From Ryuthela nishihirai (taxonomy: Eukaryota; Arthropoda; Arachnida; Araneae; Heptathelidae): DNA of 64,000 bases. Positions 23,601 to 38,600 of this stretch are shown here, piece by piece. The translations under genes and the position numbers were made by a program. Within the stretch, counting starts at the first letter, position 1; each line of letters starts with the position of its first letter. The stretch lies in the NCBI GenBank assembly GCA_038380435.1, contig JAWZYU010000034.1:37820901-37884900 (forward strand), written 5' to 3'. A model generated the notes under the pieces. It worked only from the letters and a program-made list of their open reading frames with translations. It did not search any database and was not told the DNA's origin.

Positions 23601-26600
23601 TATTAAAAATCTTTTTCTAACGAACTCTTTAACTTTAAGTGGCACCTTTTATTAATTGCTTAGAATAAAATGCTATCCTAATTATGTAAGCTTGCTAAAT
23701 ATGGTTAATTATATTGAAAAATTAATGGAAGCAGTTCATACACTTTATGGCTAAAAAATTAGAAACCTTATACCAATATTATATAAGATTCATCTGTGCC
23801 TTCAGGATATGTTTGAATTCACCTTGTCATATGTTTGATGAGTGTTGGAAGGTATCTGATGTGATATGAAGCCATTCCTGTTGTAGTGCAACATGTAACT
23901 TTTTCAGCATTGAGGGCAAGGAGTGCATGCCCTTAGACCACATTTCATTGCATTTCATAAATGTACAATGAGGTTCAGATCAGGTAAGATGAATGAAATC
24001 TTCATCATGTTCCTCAAACCACAGACAGATTTTTCATGAAGGATTTCTATCTTATCCTTAAACTGCCTATTTCCATTAGTGAAGAAATGAAACATAGAAG
24101 GATGTACAATAGCAGATATGTTAGATATTCTGCAGCATTTTATTGATTTTATTGACATATCAGACATAGTAGATCCATGCCATGTGAACATTCTCCATAT
24201 CGTGAAGCTGTTGGGAGTTTAGTTATTGTATATTGGATGTGACATATGTTCATTGCTTCATGCAATTGGTGCCACATTCTAGCTCTGCTATCTGTAAAAG
24301 AGTTTATATCATGATTCATCTGACCATAGCCTTTTTTCCAGTCCTGTACAGTCCATTCATGCCTCTCTCAACACCACTGAAGCCTTATATTTTGATATTT
24401 GGCTGACCTAAAGATTTCTAAATAGGGTATTGACTACTGAACCATAAATATCTTAGCTTCCTATGTGTTATTTGAGTTGATGGGGGTTGATCTTAGCCTA
24501 TGTTGAAAGCAGGGGCCAATTAATGCAGAATTGAAAATCTTATTTGACCTTGCATGCCTGTGTAATGCTTTATGGGTCTCTCTTGTAATATCACATGCCT
24601 GCCGGGCACCAAGACTCATATCTGTTAACCATCTTCTACACCTTTTAGAGATGGCAGCCTTGGACTGTTTCGGAAGTTGGTTATATCACATGTTTTTCTT
24701 ATCTTGTGGTCAAGTGTTGGCCAGTGGCTGTGCTTATTGTATATAAGATGCTTTGGAATCACATGACTGGGATTTTCCCCTTTGCATATTTGTGTTTGCA
24801 TTGTAATTATAGTAAATAATGCATAGTCCTGTTTTTTGGACAGGTAGTATATACATATACAAAATGTATTGAAAGATATGTCAAAATTCGCAACACGACA
24901 CAGGGAGTCGAACTCAGTCAACAATGTCTAACATGGGGCAAAACAGTTTCCATTGTCAACTATGACAATGAAAAGTTCATCTTACATTAAGTTTACATTG
25001 GGACACCATTCCAATGTTCATGTAAACAGTAATGTTGTTAATAACAGTTTTGTATTATTGTTTTGTTTGAATATCCCCCTTTAAGAAGGGGCAGAGTGGC
25101 TCAGTTGGTAGTGCACCAGGCTCGTATTCTGCAGTTCCCAGGTTTGAGCAAAACTCTCCACCCTCCCTCAATCAGTAGGGGACACCAATGGGCTTGTAAA
25201 AGTCTGGCGTCCGTTGGATGGCTCATTAAACCATGGTCCTGTGTGCTGGAGAGAGCCATATCCTGTGCATGTTAAAGAACACACTGGATGTCCTTGACAG
25301 GAGACTACCATCTGTCTCCTAACAGCTGTCCAGTGGGTCCCCCAACCTTCTCTGAGCCCTTGGAGTCTTTGTGACATGGTTATTTAGCCCATTGTGTGCA
25401 AAAAAGTGCCACTCAAAGGTAAAACAACCCAACCCCTTTAAGATTATACTGTACTTCCTATAAATCAATGTACATAACAACAAATGTCCTGTTTCTGTTT
25501 CAGCACACTTTCATGTAAGACGAACTGTCCATGATCATAACTTGATGTAGTGTTTCTCACTTTTGTTGACTATACTTGTATGTGCTTGTTAAAAATAAAG
25601 ATTTGTGAAAACCAGCACATGCCCTATATCTGTTTCAGCATAGTTTCAAGTAAGACAAACTTCCCATCATCATAACTCAACAATGGAGTGTTTTTCACCC
25701 TAGGTTAACTAAACATTTTCTATTCAGTTTGACTCCCACATGTTGTCAGATAATTTCAGTACACCTTTTGAAGATACCTATATACAGGGTGAATTTGAAA
25801 AAGTGGGCAAAACTTTACAGGGTGGTAGAACGCAGCTATACGAGCAATATTCGTCATAGAATGTATGGTCGGAACGCAAACTGTGAGCTGCTAGGTGGCG
25901 TTGGAAATGGTATAAAAGGGTCGGTCCTCGCACCCAACGGCATTTCTACCATGGATTGCCGAGAGGATGGCTGGTTATACTAACCACGAAATGGCGGAAT
26001 GATACTAACCACGAAATGCCCCATTGAAACCGATATGGATCTAGTCGCCAGGATTGCTGTTGTTGCCGGCGATATTCGGGAAATGCCTGGTGTCTTCGCA
26101 AATGTGCGTCGGTCCCTATCCCGCAGGTGTGAAGCCTGCATTACAGCTGGTGGCAGCTCTTTTGAGCAATTTCTTTGAGCATGTACCTCAATTACATTCC
26201 TGTTAATAAAATGTTTTCTGAAGTATCTCCTCTCCTTCTTGTGTTCATTCTTTAAATGTGACAGTGGAAAACTACCTTTTAACTTCTCACCGCTTGCATT
26301 CCGACCATACATTCTATGACGAATGTTGCTCGTATAGCTGCGTTCTACCACCCCGTAAAGTTTTGCCCACTTTTTCAGATTCACCCTGTATATGTGATAA
26401 CTGTGAGACTATGTATAAATAAATATGTTACAATTTTATTAATATTGATTCCTGCATTAAAAATGCATCTTTTCAAGTTTTGTATTTATTGGTGCTTTAA
26501 TAAAATAATTATATTTTGTTATCAAATGGGATCAATATCTATGAAATCTGACAACTGTACTTGTAGTATATCTCTACCAAGTCATATGATTGCAAAACTA

Positions 26601-29600
26601 TATAGTTATTTTAACAACACAAAATTTATTATGTAAAATTTTGTTGCTTTTCCTTATGCAGACAAATTTGGAAATATATAAAATGGGCATGTCATATTAT
26701 TCACCTACTTTAGAGGTTTTAAAGGAATGGAAAGAGATATTTAATAACTATTCTTCTATGACGGGGAAGGACAAGTAAGGATTCTAAAGATTTAATATCA
26801 TCCTTGATAATGTTTTAGTGTTATTGTATATATATATATGCACACAAACACAAATAACCAAAGTCCTCTGAAGTATGAAATAAAATTATACAGACAGAAA
26901 ATTTGTTTAAGTGAAATGAGAAACATTTGAAATTTGCAGATCAAATACCATGGTAGAATTTTTAGGTCAACTGTTTTTCTTCAGATGCTGCTAGATGAAA
27001 TGAAATCAAACTGCTACTAACTAAGAATTAATATTAGGACTTCAACAGTTGTAATATTATTTTCTTTAGCACTTTTCAGGAACCACTATATATTCAATAA
27101 ACTATAACTCAACTATTCACATTCCCAGAATGATGAACTCTGTTTAAATTTATCTAATTTAATTCATTTCTAATTCTAATTATCTAACATTATCTAATTG
27201 TCATAGACCTGTGAACTCATATTAATTTTTATTTTTGAAGAAAAGAGTATTCTGTTTGAAAAAAATTTGCTTATTTTTTCTGTGAATATGTATTTTTTTT
27301 TTTAGAGAAATTCAGGTATGTGATTGTTATTTGCTGTTTTTAAATTTTGAAAATTCCATTTTTAAAACAAATTAGTAAACATTTGCTTACAAAACCATAT
27401 TGACTTGGTATGTACAGATTTAATTTTAACTAGAAGAATAACATTGTCTCAGGTGAATACGGGATGCTCATTTTCAAAAGAGAGTTGGTTAAAGTTTGAA
27501 TTATGGGATGATACAAATAATGAAAATAGTAATATTTAATTAGTAGCTATCTAACCTAAAAAGTTTTTATTTATTTATTAAATTCAGAGTTTTTCCCACA
27601 CTGTAATGCTCCAAAGAAATGAAATACTTTTAAAGTTTGGACCCTTTGTCTGATCCAATTATTTTCATGCTCCGGATAGCTGAGTAGCAGGCAATAATTA
27701 ACAAATTGCCAAAAAATAAAGTTTAATTAGGGTTCGAAATACCAGCGAGCGTTAATGAGTAAGAATTCAGAAATATTAAATGATTGTCAAAATTTAAATA
27801 CTAGTTCTAATCAAAACAATTAACATTTCTCAAGAGAAAAAATTAGTAAAGATTCAAAAGGTTTAAATAACAAACAATTTATTTCCAAAAAGCACTCACC
27901 AAAACTTCAGTAAAGAAGATACTACATCATTTCTTACTACAAACATCTTCAACAAACTCCAAACTAAAACTGTTCTCTAAACTGTGCTGTGCTCTACTAC
28001 TCTCTCTACTAGCTTCTGTGCTACTGTGACAACATGTCGCCAGGTTATAACAAGAGGTACAAAGCCCACACGTGTCATGTTGCACGCCGGGAAAGACATT
28101 TGCATAAATTGACGAGCGGCGCAAGCTATGACGCAAGAGTGGGCGTGTCCTTATGCACGTGCTTTAGCAGGTGACAATTGAAAGTTCAGAGTTGCACCTG
28201 CGCAACTCCTAACTCTTGGAAACGAGCGCTGTAATGCCAAAAAGGAAATAAAAAATCCCCAAAATGATAAATATAACGTAAATTAAGCAAAACTGGTTAA
28301 GGTAAAGTAAAAGTGAATGAGGGGGCATCACAACACCCCTTTGGGTAAGGGGGGAGGGCAAATCATTCCTCTCAGTGTAAGCTCCTTGCTTGACCATAAC
28401 ACTATCACCAAAATTTCGTATTTCTAGCATAAATAGATATTTGTATGAAGTTTTGTTTTTGTCCATTTAGCACCATCTAATGGTGGAATTAAAACTATTA
28501 GAAGATTTAGAAATGCAAATCTTAGTAATATTTCATTAACACTTATCTGACTTGAAAAATTAAATTGAATGTCTTCAAACAGACAGTGTCATTTTGATTT
28601 GTTTGCTCATGACATAGGTTGACATATTTTTCATTGTAGTCCAGAATCATTAATGCATCATGCAATTCTTTTGTCTGTTCTTCTTTAGTTGGCTGACATT
28701 TTGAAATGTTTTGCTAAACTTGAGAAACTTTTTTAGAAATGAAACTGCAAAAGTTAAAGACAATTTTTGCACAGTTGTAATTTATTTTAAAAACTGTTCA
28801 TATAACTATGCATTTAATCCCCCCATAGTAAGTAAAAGATGGTAATATGACTAAATTGTCATTTTTAAGTTGATGAAGTATTATTAACTATTTAAAACAA
28901 ATTGGCATTCAGTGTTGATTACAATACTTTTGGTTCCATCCAGAGACAATAAAAGAGTGACAACCTGATGAAATAATAATATCTTGTGAGCTTAAAAGTG
29001 ATAATTCATTTTCAAAACTGATATTAATACTGAAATAAAATACTCTTTTTTCATCAACTGCACAATTGTGCTATGTAGTCTGCAGTATGTGTATCACTAC
29101 AATATGAAGCGTCAGTTTTGCACAAGTTAATTTTCTGTTTTTACCTGTTATCTACATTTCACTTTATCCATTTTGCCATGATGAGAATAAAATATGGAGA
29201 GCATATCACATGGAGGAATGACAGTGTTTTGTTCATACATGAATAATGGTTTGTTTGGAGATAATAAATGAAGACTTTTAGTTCAATATAATAGACCATT
29301 TAGTCCAACATATTTGAAAAATTGGAATATCTGTCATAGAATGATATATTGAATTGAACTGAACATATAGCTGAGAGTGACAAGTAAAACTCCAGATAAC
29401 AGTGTGACAGGGTATATGGTAGCAAATCAGTTGAGTTGCCAATTAGAAAAGTTTATAAATAGGGTTGCTGCTAGTGTTTGGCAGAATTGGGTTTTACTAC
29501 CTTATATGAATATTTTTTCATTCTGTTTTGCTGTTGCTAATCTTCCTTTTTGCACCTCTCATTTGATTATTTTTCTCTTACTGTATATTAAAACACAATC

Positions 29601-32600
29601 ATGTGTGACTATGTTTTCATGTTGGGTTGTTTTTTTACCTCTGAATGACATTTTTTCACACAATGGGCTAAAAGGCCAGGTCACGGACCCAAAAAGGGCC
29701 CAGAGAAAGTTAAGGGGATCCACTGAACAGCTGTTGGGAGACAGATGGTAGCCTCTTGTTAAGGCCATCCAGCATGTTCTTTAACATGTGCAGGGTATGG
29801 CCCTCCTGCACATGGGTCACAGCTTAAATGTCCTTTTTGATGAACCATGGCCTTTCCAACAAACATAAGCCTGATCCAACCCCCATCAGTGTCCTATTGA
29901 TCAAGAGTGGGAAGTTTTGTGAAGATAAATCTCAATGCTGGCCCAAGTGGGACTTGAACCTGAGAACTGCAGATTATGAGCTTGGTGTGCTATTGACTGA
30001 GCCATCCCTGTCCCAATGTTTTCACAGAAAAATATTAGGGAATGACCTAACTGTAAAGTGGTTAGGGAGGTAGCCACTGTCCTGGAAGGCAAACTTTGTG
30101 TTGTGTTGCCTCTAACTGAGGCAGTGGTCAGTAGTGACTTCAGTCTTAGTAGGGCATGTCCTTGTATGAGAAGCCTGTAAAAGCTAGGAATAGCATCTCA
30201 AATTTTTCGCTGTCCTATATTTCCAAATGAAAAACATAGATTGATTACTTGGCTACTCAAAGGAAATTCTTCAAGTGACTAATTGGTAAATTTCTATGGC
30301 ACCCACTATACTACTGCCTGAGGTTTTTTCATGATAATAGGATTATACTGGATTATTAATTAAAATATAATATTAAGGTATCAGGTTATTCCACCACCGA
30401 TAATTTTTCTAAGTTGGAAGTTAATCTGAGGAAAGAGTAGGCTTTCATTTGATGGAAGTTGTCTACACCTTATTGAGAAATTGGGGGGTGGGGGTGGCTC
30501 AGCCGGTAGTGCGCCAGGCTCGTAATCTGTAGTTCCCAGGTTCAAGTCCAAGTTGGGTCACATTGAGATTTATCTCCACAAAATTCCCTGCCCTGCCCAC
30601 GGTCAGTAGGGGACACCAATGGGCTTGAAAAGGCTGCCATCCGTCGGATGGGATTTTAAGCCGTGGCCCCATGTGCGAGAGGGCCATACCCTATGCACGT
30701 TAAAGAACACGCTGGATGGCTTTGACTGGAGGCTACCATCTGTCTCCCAACAGCTCTTCCAGTGGATCCCCTCCCCCAACCTTCTCTGAGCCTTTGGGGT
30801 CCATGTGACCTGGCCATTTTTAGCCCATGGTGTGCAAAAAAAGTGCTGCTCAGAGGTAAAACAACCCAACCTTATTGGGAACAAGAGTTATGTTACACTT
30901 CATATGTCTGACTATTGTTTTTTGTAAGATATGCTATTTACTTTATTTGACTCAATGTTTTGCTTATATGTTGAATTTATGGACATTAAATCACTTTGTT
31001 TAACCTTGGAAAGGAATGTCCCGATATATTCATCCAAGGCATATTTACAGTGTACACAAAACATTCTAATATTGTTCAAAATTATGCACCTATTTTTGCT
31101 CTTCAGTTCTTTTGAAAAAGTTTATTAAATTGCCTTTGTCATGTAAAACAAAAGTTAAAATGGCAGCCAATAATGTAAGTTCATTCTGAATTAATTCAGC
31201 TCTTTAAGGGTTAAAATTGTAATCTTATCATTTTTGTGCATATATTTAAGGATTTTTGAAGCTGTCTGATCTGTACTGTAATTGAGGCTATTAAAAATAT
31301 TGTTGTAGAAAAGTTGTTAGCACTATTCAAAATAAAGTATTTATATGTAATTAATAAATAAATAGTTTTCTATCTAAATTACAAAATTTGATCATTGTTA
31401 CAGGTATAAAACTACAGACATTATTCAGAATATCATGGGAATGATCATTCCATGTTTCTATGATATTTCATCTTGAAAATTGTTTTTCTGGTGAAGGATT
31501 AACAATCTAATACAAAATTTTGTGCTCAGAGTTTGTAGGTTCTGTCTGGTTCACATTATATTGTCAGATTTCAACTTCACATTTTTAGTGGCAAAGTTTT
31601 TCCATTTGTGAGATCTTAATAATACTGCCAGTTTTGTATATAGATTTCTAGAATGATTTACCCTCACGTTCTGGGCACAGTGACTGGCATCTTGGTCAGT
31701 ACAGACTACTAAATTGTTTCAGATCTGGTCTTGTATTTCAAGGGATCACAAGGTGGGAACTTTCATTTACTTTGTTCTGCATGCATTGTGGTTAATTAGT
31801 TTCCTTTTCGTTTATTTAATACTCCTAGCATGTTATTTACATTTTTTTTTCTTAATTTTCTGTGTATTAAGACTGTCTCTTTTAATGATTCATGAGCATC
31901 ATAAAATCCCAATGAGCCAACAAATCAATACAAAACATTACTTAATCGAAAATAGATTAATAAGAATGTATTTTTTATCTCACTTTTTTGCATACTGTCG
32001 TATTTTAGCTCTAATTTGTTGCCAGGTAGTTAGTGATATGTTGGCTTGTTTGACTCTGTGCAGTAACAATAGTTGTTTTATAAAAACATTGGATTGTGAT
32101 AATAGAAGAATTAACCCTTTCACTACCACTTGTGATATAATGTCCTATTCAAGGTTTGAAATTGGTAGTGAAAGGGCTATTATAGCAGAGAGAAATATTC
32201 ATTAGATTCTAAGTGATACATCAGCTAACATATGTCAATCCAATAAAATTTTAAAGTTAAAAAATCAAGCATTAATGATATTATAAATTGTTTAATTATT
32301 ACAATTTTGTTGTATATATATAATGTTAAAATCATTTGTAACAGTCTTGAAATTTTATCTAGTATCAATGCTTTATAAACAATCCACTGCCATTGGTAAT
32401 GAAGGCTACATTACACTATACCATTGGTAATGGAGATGCCATTGGTAATGGAGACTACTACATTACAGTATAATTGATGTAACTTATTTATGTCTCTTTG
32501 CATTGGCAAAGAGATCTAATTTACAGATAACTGATGTAACTTACTTAAGGTCTCTTTGCTCAGCAAAGAGTAAGTAAATTACATCGGCTATATTGTAGCA

Positions 32601-35600
32601 TAGCCTCCATTACCAATGGCAGTAGATTGTCTATAAAGCATTAATGCTAGATAAATTTTCCAGACTGGTAAAAATGTTTTAAACATCGTATATACAGCAA
32701 AATTGTAGTAAACACTTTATTTCAATAAAAATAACTTTATCTTGAGACACAACATCTCAAATCATTTTGTTTAACATATTCTCATCATGAGATATAGACC
32801 TCACACAATCAGTTTCATGAACATCAAGAATAATCTGTACAATTTGTCTACCATGATACTAACTGCAGAGGAGATGGGATAAAAATAGCCTAGTTCTGCC
32901 AAGATATATAGTGTGAGGACTGGCTTGGTCAGTAACACACTAGGCTTGTAATCTGATGTTCCTAAATTTGAAACCCCATTCTGTTTGTATTTAGACTTTC
33001 TCTGCTATCCCTCACTCTGCTCCATTTAGTGAAAGAGTATACCAGTTGGCTTTGAAAAGCCACTGTACCATAAGATTAATGATAAACCATTTCCCCAGGT
33101 GGAAGTGAACCATATCATGTGCATGTTAAAGTTCATGCTGAATGGCCTCAATGTAAAGATTTCACCTGTCTCCTAACAGCTCCCCAATGAATCCTTTTAC
33201 CCAGCCCTGAGCCCTTGGTGTCCTTGTGAACTGGCTGCTTAGTCCATATGTACAAAAGTGCCAGTCAGAGGCAAAACAATGCAACAACCTAAATCCTCTG
33301 TCTGCTCTCATCTGACAGCTATTTGAATGAACCTCTCCCAAGGTTCAGTAACTGCTTTAACAGCAAGAAAACTTCTCTCATCTCCATTAGGTCGGCTTAC
33401 TTAACATAGAAACTTGAATAGTGGGTTGGGACATCTGTTGAGCTCTCGGCTGCTCATCTTAGTTGAATTTCTATTGCTGCACTTGCCTTTTACTACTTCT
33501 TTGCTCTCACTACTCTGTATTTTTGCTCCCTGTTTTTAAAATGGTGAATACCTCCATGTAATTTCCTCTCTTGATAATCCCTCTCTTGATTTGCTTTGGT
33601 CCCAAGTTGAAAAATTGATAGCTCTCATTGGTTTTCATTATATTTATCTTATTCTAAGCTCCCTCTGGTAATATGGGCACTTTAGCCCATGGATGGTTTT
33701 GCAGTGAAAGTTCATAGTGCTAGTTTTTGACCATTTTTCTCAGTGGTTACCTGAATGTCAAAAAAAGAAGGCTTATTAAAGACTGAAAATTTCAATGGCT
33801 ACTGATTTCTCTAAAGTTGAATATGTGTTTCTACAATGCAAATTAAACATTCAGACATTAGAGCTATTGTAGCTCTACCAATCTGGGAAACAGTCCAGAT
33901 ATGCTGCCAACTTCAATAGCTCTGAGAAAGAATCAAATATTGTATCAGCTAAAAAATAACTTGGGTTTTCTTACTTTCATTCAAAAATAAAGAGTTATTT
34001 CTGGGATTATATGCCAGAATGCTAGATGTGCGGGTACTGTGGAGCTCCCAGATGTGTTTCAGATTCTGCTGCTGGCCACAGCAATGCCAAATCCTGTGTG
34101 ACCATTCATATGCATTCAAACAGAAGTGACTCATCGAAGCAGATGATGTGATACCATTCCCTCTCCCATGACACACTTGCTGCACTGCAGACGATGTGCC
34201 TGAGAAAAATTAGCAGTCAGAGGTAACCTGCATAGGGTACACTGTGTGGACAATTCAACTTCATTCAAACATCAGATGACCTGTGCTGCTTGTCAGTCGA
34301 TCTTCTCATGGTGTAGTATATCTGTGGAGACCTGAGCCATGGTGATGTGTAAGCGGTACCTGTCCTTGTTCACCTGCTTCAAATAGCATGTTATGGTGCT
34401 CACTGCACTGAGATGGTCACCTATGTGATAGGCACCAACCTGCCTAAGGTTTGTGCATATTCTCTCCTTGCTCTATCGAGCGGGGGTGGCTCAGTCGGTA
34501 GCGCGCCAAGCTCGTAATCTGTAGTTCCCAGGTTCGAGTCCCAGCTGGGTCAGAGTTGAGATTTATCTCCGCAAAATTCCCCGCCCTGCCCATGGTCAGT
34601 AGGGAACACCGATGGGCTTGGAAAGGCCGCCGTCCGTCGGATGGGACGTTAAGCTGTGGCCCCGTGTGCGGGAGAGCCATACCCTGTGCACGTTAAAGAA
34701 CACACTGGATGGCCTTGATGGGAGGCTACCATCTGTCTCCTAACTGCTGTTCCAGTGGGTCCCCTCCCCCCAACCTTCTCTGAGTCTTCGGGGTCCATGT
34801 GACCTGGTCATTTAGCTCATGGTGTGCAAAAAAGTGCCGCTCAGAGGTAAAACAACCCAACCTTGCTCTATCACAATGACGGATTTAGTGTAGTGAGCAA
34901 GAGCTGATGTAGGCATTCCATGGAGCTGGTGTGACTGGACATACCATGCAGTATACTACAATTGCCAATGGAATGCTCCCTTGCTGTCAAATGTTGGACA
35001 GTGGACTAAAGTTTAAATATGAAAGCAGTAGCATTCTGATTAGTTATTACAAATCTATATCTGGTGTTTTTAGTACTACCATTCAAGTAAATTTACATCC
35101 TATTTGTAGACAATAAATAGTATACTTGATATAGATCCTTCTTGAAATTATATGTGTGCCTGTGCATGCATACGGTGTGTATGTATGGTGTGCCTGTCTA
35201 TAAGTACATAAAAAGTGCCTTTTGAGTTATGATTATGAATATTTAAAAGAAAAAATTATCTTTGCTTACAAAAGTGTAAGACTACCTTTAACCTGCTTCA
35301 ATCCATGGTAACTGGTCTACAGGTCTTAAGTTGCATGTTGCAATAATTGCTTCACTGTGTGACAATTCCAGCACACTTCAAGAAATAAAAGGAACTGCAA
35401 TATAATTCATAAATAAAAATAAAGTTCAAAGAAAAGTTTTTGCTAAAATAAGAAATTGTTAATTTTAACTGATTATCATGTAACTTGATTATATAAAACA
35501 ACAAGAAACGGGAAATCTAAGTCATCTTAAATGCAAAAAAAAAAAAAAAAAATCATAGTATCATGATTAAGTATTACAGGCTACTTAATTATATGAACAG

Positions 35601-38600
35601 TTTGTTAACATAGTTATTTAAGTGTTTTTTGTTGCCATGTTGTCTTAAAGCAAATATTATACAGAATAAAATTTAATTGTTAGTTTTTTTTATTGTAAGT
35701 TGGAAAAATCTTGCAGCTCATTTCTTTCTTTTAGGGTTTAAATTTTTTTTTAAGTATGGAATAATAATAAAAAATTTATTTTTATTTTCAATGTTTGAAT
35801 TTTATTTTTATTTTAGATATTTTGCAATAGAGTTAATGAAGGACAGCAGTAACAGTAGCTATATTGAAATGGAAAAGCACCAAATTGCTGACATGGTTTT
35901 GAATACCCTTTCGGCTGAAATTACTGAAAATTACTCTGCTCAGGAACTGTTTGAAATGATGGAACCATGGACATGTTCTTGCTTGCCAAAACCTGGTTGG
36001 ATGGTAAGAGAATAAACTTGTTTGTAATTTTGCTATTTAACCTACAGAGTTTATCAAAATAATGGAAATGTGTATTGTTTGTGAAGAACATTTTATTAAT
36101 AAATTTACATTGCAGATGTGATGCTACCCTGTAGAATAACTAATGACCCTAAGGAATGCCATGATATGACACCCCACAACATCAGGGATCCACCTCCATG
36201 TTTCACAGTCTGGGTGGTAAGCTTCTGCAGGTTTTCACCAGATGGACACTCTACCAGTGGTTGGAAACAATGTGTAGCACAATTCATCAGACCAGATGAC
36301 ACGTTGCCAGGTCTTTAGTTTTTATGTTCTTTGCACCACCTTACATGTTTTGTTGCATTGATGTTAGTAATCAGAAGTTTGTGGATTGCAGCACGGCCAT
36401 AAATACTGTCATGATGAAGTTCCTGACGAATTTTTATAATGGAAATGGGATCATTCCAACTGGTGTTCAACTCTGCTGCTATTTGTGGTGATTCGTGAAT
36501 AAATAGTCTTGTGCTTTCATTGTACAATCCATGTCAATGTTCGCCTATCCCTATCTGACAACTTTGTATGGCATCCACAATTTGCACGTTTGGAGGCAAC
36601 ACCCTGCCCTTTTTGATAGGTAGTCATAATCTTCAATACATTTCCTTGTGTTACACCTACTATTTCTGCTGTTCTGGTTACTGAAGCTCCTGCAACCAAT
36701 AATCATACCTTTGACACACACCAATGATCATGCCTTTTTGGAGGTCACTGAGATCTGACATTGTCCACAATCACACCACAACAGCTGTTTCATCTGTCCC
36801 TGTGGCACTGCTACGTGATAGCTGACATTGTACTTCTCCCCTTTATATATGGGCGGGGGTGGCTCAGTCGGTAGCGCGCCAGGCTCGTAATCTGTAGTTC
36901 CCAGGTTCGAGTCCCAGCTGGGTCAGCGTTGAGATTTATCTCCGCAAAATTCCTCGCCCTGCCCACGGTCAGTAGGGGACACCGATGGGCTTGGAAAGGC
37001 CGCCGTCCGTCGGATGGGACGTTAAGCCGTGGCCCCGTGTGCGGGAGAGCCATACCCTGTGCACGTTAAAGAACACGCTGGATGGCCTTGACGGGAGGCT
37101 ACCATCTGTCTCCCAACAGCTGTTCCAGTGGGTCCCCTCCCCCAACCTTCTCTGAGCCTTCGGGGTCCATGTGACCTGGCCATTTAGCCCATGGTGTGCA
37201 AAAAAGTGCCGCTCAGAGGTAAAACAACCCAACCCAGTTGCCTTCATGTTTCCATTGTTTTGATAAACCCCTGCATATTTCAGGGTAGCAAAAAATGAAA
37301 GAATCTAATATGAGCCTTTTTGCAGCCAAGCAATGCAGAAAGGTGATCATTCAGGTAAAGCAGTGATTTAAAAGAAGAGCTGCAGAAGTTAAGTGATATC
37401 TTTCCAGAAATATTAATCTTATTGATATGGAACACAATTAAATTTGGAACAAAGACTCGCGCATTGCCCTCATCTGAACCAGAAATTGAATCTTAATACA
37501 GACCTCTAAAAATTTATATAACTTATAACTTAATCAATCAGTTTTCATATGTCTGATGAGTTTCAATAGTTGGAATGGAATCAGTAACAAGTTATGTATT
37601 ATCTGTTCCAATAGCAATATATGCTATAGTATTTCACACATTTTTTGTACCTTATACACAGAAAAGTTACCACTGTTTTCAACTGAAATAATAGGAAATC
37701 ACTGGTAATCACCTGTTAGTGATATATTGAATAAATATAGAAGAAAAATTGTCATTTGCCCGCTGGGATCCGAACCCATGACCTCCTGATAATATGTCAG
37801 GTGCTCTGACCACTAAGCTACTGGTCACTGAACAGTTATCCTCTGTTGGTAACTTTAACCATTACACCATAGAGTTAGTCATTGGAAATATATCTGACTG
37901 TAATTGGAGACTCTGGTCTAGAAGACACTTTCCAGGTCAGTGCACATGACCAGCCCACATCAAACATTAAGAGGCATGTTTTTATTTTTTAAGCCAATAT
38001 GCCTATAATCAAGTGTAAAGATTCATGTTAAAATAATAGGAAATCACAGGTATGCACTGTTGGTGATATATTGAATAAATATAGAGGAAAAATTGTCATT
38101 AGCTTGGTGGGATCCGAGCCCACGACCTCCTGATAACATTTTCCTCTATGCTTACTCAATGATTTCAACTGTGTTTCTTCTAACCACATGAATCAAACCT
38201 GTGTTTCAAACTAAAGTGGTGAAACTTCCAAACCTGATAGATATGATTTGCTGCAAGCTATCAGTAGTCCATCTGATGTCTGCCTTTGTCAGTCCCAAAT
38301 CTTACAACTCTGCTGGCTCAAGAGTGTCTGTTATTAATATGTCGCATCCTAATTTTTTCTTCAACATGCTGACTGTTGGCACTGCTCCGGAATAGTTCAC
38401 ATTTAAAATAGTCAACAAACAAATGCATCAATAAAAACCACTCTTTACTGTTTCCAGAAGTTATTATACGCATGATTATAAAAATATTTACAAAAGCTTT
38501 CTACATTATCCAACCTGTTTCGGTGCAGCTTGCACCATTCGCTAAGACCATGAGGTTGGCTGTGCACCATCCTTTTTGTCTCCTTCCACTGCTGTTGGCA

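Noticed and set aside
31714..32205. 163-codon + strand frame with hydrophobic stretches
   Set aside because: It lies in an intron of T-rich DNA, its hydrophobicity follows base composition, and part covers a small inverted repeat. No family match.
37687..38140. CRISPR-like direct repeats
   Set aside because: Only two diverged copies with a tRNA-like head; this is animal repeat DNA. No array with regular spacers exists in the window.
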